A DNA stretch of 64,000 bases from an uncultured Anaerolineae bacterium (GTDB lineage: Bacteria > Chloroflexota > Anaerolineae > Aggregatilineales > Phototrophicaceae): contig CALIEB010000002.1 in assembly GCA_938022205.1 (NCBI GenBank), positions 186,001-250,000 on the forward strand, written 5' to 3'. The position numbers were made by a program, and so were the translations under genes. Of the stretch, positions 59,728-64,000 are shown one piece after another; the first letter of the stretch is position 1; every line of letters starts with the position of its first letter. A model generated the notes under the pieces. The model had not been told where the DNA came from, ran no database searches, and saw only the letters and a program-made list of their open reading frames with translations.

Positions 59728-61743
59728 ATGAAACAATTGCTGAAGTTGCATATTGTTATGCTGCTTTTATCTACATGCTGGGCTGCCCTTGTCACTGCAC
59801 AAGAAGCGGTATCCCTGTCAGGGTTACCCACTTGCTCTGACCAGCACAAAAGCAAGTGGATAGGTTACTATGAGATTATCTTCGACGGGCTGCCCGATAT
59901 GTACGATTTTCCTTGGCTTACGTCTGATCTCATTCATCCTGGCATGGCTGTTCATCCACCCCGCCAACACCCTGCGGTTCTTCTGATGGGTCCTGAATGT
60001 GATGATAAATTTGTGTGGTGGTTCGTTGAGTTCGAAGACACGGGAAACATGGGTTGGATTGTTGAGCAGCGTGTTCCTAAAGCAACACCTGTAGGACAGC
60101 GTCATCTTCCCCCTGAACTTCTACAAGCTCCATCCGCAAGTCCAACGCCCCAGCCAAGTCCAACGCCTAGCATACCCTCACCACGTCAACTAACCTCAGC
60201 AGCACTAGGCGATGTTCTCTTTGAAGAATCTTTCGCTAACAATAACAACGGTTGGTTTGTGAGCAATGAAATAAGTATCCGCAATGGTGCCATAAACCTA
60301 CAATTGTCAGGACGTAACGCCCCTTTATTTACCAACACAAGCATCGACTTTCCGCTATATGAACCATACCAGCTATCTTTTGACATCTTTGACGGCGACT
60401 GTAGTACAAGATGCGCGCTCGAAATTCTCTTCAACGTGCGCTTAAACAGCAGAGGCGAGCTTGTACACAATCGCATTGAGTACTACTACGGATCACCCTA
60501 CGGAAGAAATGTGGGATTAGCGATATGGCGTGGGTTTGCTGACGATAACCTTAGGCGGCGTTTTGAAACTGAAGACCGTCGTGCTGTAAAGGTTAATGTT
60601 TTTGATGGTGCAAAACACACAGTCAAAATTATTGTTGATGAAGGGCAAACCACACTTCTCATTAACGATCTCGTCATCAGCACGCTTTATTCCCGCATTG
60701 TACCCATAGGTGGTAATATCGGTTTCGGTATCAACCGACGCGATCAAGGCAGCACAGCCCGTATCGCATTTGATAATGTGCGGATAACACACGGTGCAGG
60801 AACAATAGGCACATCACTAACAGCTCAATCATCGGTCCCGCTGAATAAAACGGTCATTGCGCATAACTTGGGAATAGCCATTCCCATACCTGAAACATGG
60901 CAATCCATACGTACAGGCAACAGCTTTAGCTTCAACGTCGGCAGGCTAAGTAGTGGTAATGAGCTTGTAGTGTCAGCAGAATTCAGCGCAAGTCGCATGT
61001 TTGATGCCCGTACTGTACAAGATGTTGCGCGCACTTCATTTACTTCAGGTGTCGGAACTTTTACAAGCATTGAGTTAAACGGCGTTGAGATGCTCAAAGC
61101 TGATATAATCCTGCAAAACGAGGTACGCGGAGCAGCTTTTGTGCGAAAAATGCGCGACAACTACTTCTTAATATTTCTGACAGCCGCAAACTCACGCCAG
61201 CACTGGTTAGACAGTCAAACAACCGCCTATGCCGTTATAAGTGGTATACGCATAGCAACCGATTCAGAACTGCGCCAAAACCAACCACAACTAGCCATAA
61301 ACAATCTTGCAAATGGACGCAATACTAACGTGGGTGGATTTAGTATGACGCTACCCGAATACGCGACCGCATCGCCATCGCCGTTATCGCTGGTGACAGG
61401 TTTAGCCAACATGGGAACGGGTTATGACATTCGCAATAGCACCGCTTGGGACGGCTCACTACGCTTTTGGACATTTAATAGCGGTTATAGCAGCTTTTTG
61501 AATGCTGTGCGCACATTGTCTCCCTATGGGCTTACCACAGCAAATGTTCAGTGGCAGCATGTGCAATTAGGCGATAAAGCAGCACTCATCATGCGTTTAA
61601 GCGGCGTGGTTAACTTTTATGGCGTTTTTAGGGTAGGATCTGACGGAAAAGGTGTCGCGTTTATTTTAGAATCACCCCAAACGATTTCTACATCAACGCA
61701 AAATACCATTAACGCGATAGCTGCATCGGTTAGCTTGCGTTGA
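59728..61743 (+). CDS. Exported protein with a jelly-roll-like middle domain, unknown function; AT-rich gene
   Basis: A 671-aa protein. The signal peptide (about 1-24) ends VTAQ. Residues 25-140 form a Cys-containing domain with TCSDQHKSKWIGYYEI and WVVEFED-like WWFVEFEDTGNMGWIVEQ. A Ser/Pro/Thr stalk follows (about 145-160), then a concanavalin-like/DUF1080-type beta-sandwich (170-370) with VLFEESFANNNNGWFVSN and IGFGINRRDQGSTARIAFDN, and a C-terminal 300 residues of PsbP-like character. AAGGA is 9 bp before the ATG at 59728, which I prefer to an upstream in-frame ATG. The gene and the 150 bp upstream are visibly AT-richer than their surroundings, so transfer is possible. Function unknown. 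Confidence 0.8.
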   Translation: MKQLLKLHIVMLLLSTCWAALVTAQEAVSLSGLPTCSDQHKSKWIGYYEIIFDGLPDMYDFPWLTSDLIHPGMAVHPPRQHPAVLLMGPECDDKFVWWFVEFEDTGNMGWIVEQRVPKATPVGQRHLPPELLQAPSASPTPQPSPTPSIPSPRQLTSAALGDVLFEESFANNNNGWFVSNEISIRNGAINLQLSGRNAPLFTNTSIDFPLYEPYQLSFDIFDGDCSTRCALEILFNVRLNSRGELVHNRIEYYYGSPYGRNVGLAIWRGFADDNLRRRFETEDRRAVKVNVFDGAKHTVKIIVDEGQTTLLINDLVISTLYSRIVPIGGNIGFGINRRDQGSTARIAFDNVRITHGAGTIGTSLTAQSSVPLNKTVIAHNLGIAIPIPETWQSIRTGNSFSFNVGRLSSGNELVVSAEFSASRMFDARTVQDVARTSFTSGVGTFTSIELNGVEMLKADIILQNEVRGAAFVRKMRDNYFLIFLTAANSRQHWLDSQTTAYAVISGIRIATDSELRQNQPQLAINNLANGRNTNVGGFSMTLPEYATASPSPLSLVTGLANMGTGYDIRNSTAWDGSLRFWTFNSGYSSFLNAVRTLSPYGLTTANVQWQHVQLGDKAALIMRLSGVVNFYGVFRVGSDGKGVAFILESPQTISTSTQNTINAIAASVSLR

Positions 61744-61747
61744 ACGA

Positions 61748-61785
61748 ATTCGGGTTAAGCCTACTCCTACGGGTTTAACCCGAAT
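61748..61785. terminator. Strong hairpin between convergent genes
   Basis: ATTCGGGTTAAGCC pairs with GGTTTAACCCGAAT, allowing one wobble (arms 61748-61761 and 61772-61785). CTTATTATC follows on the plus side. It fits a terminator, though the U-tract is poor. Confidence 0.65.
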
Positions 61786-61802
61786 CTTATTATCACTCTT
61801 GC

Positions 61803-62618
61803 CTATTCCCTCAGCAACCATTTCATCTGGTTGTACATAAAGCGCGTGGCAGCAAGGGGATTGAAGCGATAGAACAAGTTCATAAGCCTTGAGTCACGCC
61901 CGACGTAGACCTGAAACTGGTCGCGCTCCATGCCGCGCACGATGATTTCGGCGGCGGTTTCGGCAGGCAAAGGCGGCATGTTGCGCGATTTCTCGCTTAC
62001 TTCAGGTGCCGGCATGTCAATCGTCACGTTGGAGTTCTGCGTGATGTTGGTTGCCACCGAGCCGGGAAAAACCACCGTCACGCGCACAGGCGTGTTGGTA
62101 AGCTCAGCGTACAAGCCTTCGGTAAGCAGCTTCACGGCGGCTTTGGACGCGCCGTACAGCGTCTGTCCGGGCACTGGGAAAAAGCCCGCCATGCTCGAAA
62201 TGTTGACAATGTGCGCCGCTGGGCGTTGCAACAAGTGCGGCAGAAATGCCTTCGTCATGTAAATTACGCCGTAGAGGTTGACGTTCAGCACGCGCTCGAT
62301 AGCGTCGTAATCCAGCTGATGCAAGCGAACAAAGGGCTGGATGATGCCAGCGTTGTTGATGATGCCGTCCACGCTGCCATGCGCTGCGATAACCGCTTCG
62401 GGCAGTGCCGCAACAGCGGCTTTGTCGGTCACGTTGAGCGTATGCAAGCTCAAGCGTTCACGTAGGCTGCCAGCGAGCTGCCCCGTCTCTTCTAAGGTTT
62501 GCGCGTTCAAGTCAGCAGCAGCGACCGATGCTCCCTTCTGCAGCAGGTGCAATGTCAGCGCGCGCCCGATGCCACTGCCTGCTCCCGTCACCACGATTAC
62601 TTTGCTTTTTACGTGCAT
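61803..62618 (-). CDS. Short-chain dehydrogenase/reductase
   Basis: A 271-aa classical SDR. NAD(P) loop TGAGSGIGRALT, NNAGIIQP, Ser of NISSMAGFFPVPGQ, and YGASKAAVKLL with the catalytic Tyr and Lys. The C-terminal MYNQMKWLLR tail is hydrophobic and may touch the membrane. AGGAGG lies 7 bp before the ATG. The substrate is unknown. Confidence 0.92.
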   Translation of the reverse strand: MHVKSKVIVVTGAGSGIGRALTLHLLQKGASVAAADLNAQTLEETGQLAGSLRERLSLHTLNVTDKAAVAALPEAVIAAHGSVDGIINNAGIIQPFVRLHQLDYDAIERVLNVNLYGVIYMTKAFLPHLLQRPAAHIVNISSMAGFFPVPGQTLYGASKAAVKLLTEGLYAELTNTPVRVTVVFPGSVATNITQNSNVTIDMPAPEVSEKSRNMPPLPAETAAEIIVRGMERDQFQVYVGRDSRLMNLFYRFNPLAATRFMYNQMKWLLRE

Positions 62619-62964
62619 GGCAAACCTCCTTATGTTCTTATACTTTCAGTATACCCGCAAACAAGGCAAAGGCATATAAGACCAATGACGCGAGCAGCGC
62701 AAGCGCGTGCCGTAAGTAGAATAGCCTAACAAACCTTATCGTGGTTACTTATCTTTTAATATTAACACGTTTATTTCTGCTCAAAGAAGTCATAAAAATT
62801 CTAATTTTCAACGAAAAATAATTCAAAATTTGCGCTTGATAGCTTGCGAATTCGCGTAATGTGTGTTAGACTGTAATGGTATTCTCATTTTAGACATACT
62901 TTTTCTGCTCAAGTGCTTGGCGTGAGCAACCACGATTAAATATATTCACAGAATAGACTTGATT
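62619..62964. other. Gene-free AT-rich gap between divergent genes
   Basis: These 346 bp hold the promoter at 62844-62872 and an AT-rich tract (about 62755-62835), but no supported ORF. The SDR promoter should also lie here; I see no clear match for it. Confidence 0.6.
62844..62872 (+). promoter_or_regulatory. Promoter for the second Liv-type cluster
   Basis: TTGCGA (62844-62849) and TAGACT (62867-62872) with 17 bp between. TG at 62864-62865 before the -10 gives an extended -10 feature. Confidence 0.55.
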
Positions 62965-63783
62965 ATGGCTTTTTTATCACGATTTGACCGACCCTACGAA
63001 GCCCAAAGACCTCCTGTTCACCCTCTCATTATTGACAAAATTTCGCTTAACTTTGGTGGCGTACGCGCCCTCAACGAGATTAGCCTGCGCGTTGACCCGG
63101 GGCAGATTTTCGCCATCATCGGACCGAACGGGGCGGGCAAGACCAGCTTGCTGAACTGCATCAACGCCCTCTATCGACCGCAAATGGGTCACATCATGTA
63201 CGGTGACGTTGACCTCGTCAAAGTGCCACCGCATCGCCTGCCCCGCTTAGGCGTTGCTCGCGCGTTCCAAAACATCGAGCTGTTTAGCCACATGAGCGTG
63301 TTGGATAACCTCATGCTAGGGCGACACATCTACATGAAGAAGAACTTGCTGCAAGCTCTCTTCTATTGGGGCGCGGGTCAGCGCGAAGAAATTGAGCATC
63401 GTCGCTTTGTCGAATATGTCATCGACTTGTTGGAGATTCAAAGCATCCGCAAGGCGACCGTTGGCTCGCTGGCTTACGGGCTGCAAAAACGTGTCGAACT
63501 AGGGCGCGCCCTCAGCCTTAACCCCACCCTCATTCTGTTGGATGAACCAATGGCGGGCATGAACACCGAAGAAAAAGAGGACATGGCGCGCTATATCCTG
63601 GACATCCGCGAGGAATGGGGCATCACCGTCGTGCTGATTGAGCATGATATGGGTGTCGTGATGGATATCTCCGACCAAATAGCGGTACTAGAATTTGGTC
63701 GTTTGATTGCCGTTGGAAAGCCTGAAGAGGTGCGCAGCAACCCAGAGGTTATTCGCGCCTATCTAGGTCAGGAATACAGCTAA
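62965..63783 (+). CDS. LivG-like ABC transporter ATP-binding protein
   Basis: A 272-aa ATPase. Walker A GPNGAGKTSL, Q-loop in GVARAFQNIELF, signature in SLAYGLQKRVELGRAL, Walker B LILLDEPMAGMNTEE, and H-loop VVLIEHDMGVVM are all seen. The end EEVRSNPEVIRAYLGQ is LivG-like. A 25-residue N-terminal extension precedes the domain. It is a paralogue of the LivG at 53238, starting a second transport cluster. The ATG at 62965 is used in preference to a TTG two codons earlier. Confidence 0.93.
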   Translation: MAFLSRFDRPYEAQRPPVHPLIIDKISLNFGGVRALNEISLRVDPGQIFAIIGPNGAGKTSLLNCINALYRPQMGHIMYGDVDLVKVPPHRLPRLGVARAFQNIELFSHMSVLDNLMLGRHIYMKKNLLQALFYWGAGQREEIEHRRFVEYVIDLLEIQSIRKATVGSLAYGLQKRVELGRALSLNPTLILLDEPMAGMNTEEKEDMARYILDIREEWGITVVLIEHDMGVVMDISDQIAVLEFGRLIAVGKPEEVRSNPEVIRAYLGQEYS

Positions 63784-63831
63784 ACGCCTTACCCAACTCA
63801 TTTGCACACAACGAAGGAGGACGGGCTACCT

Positions 63832-64000
63832 GTGGACGATACGTTACCTAAACTACTGCGTCGCAATGCCCAGCGTTATGCTAGCCACCCTGCTTTGCGC
63901 GAAAAACGCTTTGGCATTTGGGGGACCATCACTTGGGCGCAATACTATGAGCGTGTGCGCAACTTCGCCTTAGGGCTTTATCAGCTGGGCTTTGAGCGCA
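63832..64000 (+). CDS. AMP-binding acyl-CoA synthetase, N-terminal part (3' end outside window)
   Basis: The frame opens with a GTG at 63832 preceded by AAGGAGG, and runs to the window end. The 56 visible residues, including LPKLLRRNAQRYASHPALREK and TWAQYYERVRNFALGLYQLG, match the N-terminus of long-chain acyl-CoA ligases of the ANL superfamily, before the ATP-binding motifs. It follows the LivG-like gene by 48 bp, a pairing seen in Liv-type clusters that carry an acyl-CoA ligase, so the cargo may be an aromatic or fatty carboxylate (inferred). Confidence 0.8.
   Translation, partial: MDDTLPKLLRRNAQRYASHPALREKRFGIWGTITWAQYYERVRNFALGLYQLGFER

Noticed and set aside
59349-61743. tRNA-linked prophage or integrative element
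   Set aside because: No integrase, phage gene or repeat of the tRNA 3' end is seen in the window.

Overview
The window looks like chromosomal DNA of a free-living bacterium of the phylum Chloroflexota, probably Anaerolineae-like. This placement is inferred from gene style and was not tested by a search. The signs are a Tad/Flp pilus export core with no secretin gene beside it, many exported proteins with Thr/Pro-rich stalks (lipobox lipoproteins, a LysM protein, a beta-propeller protein, PxxDGxxD beta-sandwich modules), and an enlarged RecG. DNA is moderately GC-rich, and coding is dense on both strands. I see no transposase, integrase, phage gene or CRISPR array.

Layout. 1-3620: end of a surface-polysaccharide region (partial membrane protein, WbaP-type initiating sugar transferase, polytopic membrane protein). 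3803-7144: coiled-coil/zinc-ribbon protein followed 18 bp later by a degenerate NACHT-like NTPase with HEAT repeats. 7192-9345: minus-strand ylm-type housekeeping operon (pgeF, yggS, yggT, DUF167) without sepF. 9479-16757: unusual histidine kinase, then the Tad core (cpaB, cpaE, cpaF, tadB, tadC), followed by comF and the hibernation factor hpf. 18143-22200: minus-strand operon of two glycosyltransferases, a PhnD-like lipoprotein and an anchored beta-sandwich protein. 22357-29412: lon, LysM lipoprotein, beta-propeller lipoprotein, fabG, enoyl-CoA hydratase, HIT protein. 29459-38623: DsbA-like protein, gluzincin-like protease, aconitase, phosphodiesterase, nusB, YihY and a small membrane protein. 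38888-46403: comEC, a coiled-coil protein, coaD, recG, degV and rpmB (L28; 59 aa). 46459-49229: rpe, aldo/keto reductase and an EamA exporter. 49342-54745: complete branched-chain amino acid type ABC transporter livKHMGF. 54780-59225: minus-strand operon of overlapping genes (CPBP protease, MA-peptidase-like protein, rlmN, aldo/keto reductase). 59349-59536: two tRNA-Ser genes. 59728-61743: an AT-richer exported protein of unknown role. 61803-64000: an SDR, then the start of a second Liv-type cluster joined to an acyl-CoA ligase that runs off the window.

How it works together. The polysaccharide and Tad genes, the stalked lipoproteins and comEC/comF suggest an organism that invests in its surface, attachment and DNA uptake. 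The two Liv-type loci, aconitase, enoyl-CoA hydratase, fabG and acyl-CoA ligase fit heterotrophic use of amino and acyl acids.

The best candidates for something not yet described are: the Arg-P-loop NACHT/HEAT protein with its zinc-ribbon partner; the Tad locus pairing a kinase that has a broken ATP pocket with a CpaE carrying an intact receiver, under a dyad-overlapped promoter; divergent promoters sharing overlapping -35 boxes at 9375-9428; and a nested stem-loop flanked by 12-bp direct repeats at 38654-38752.
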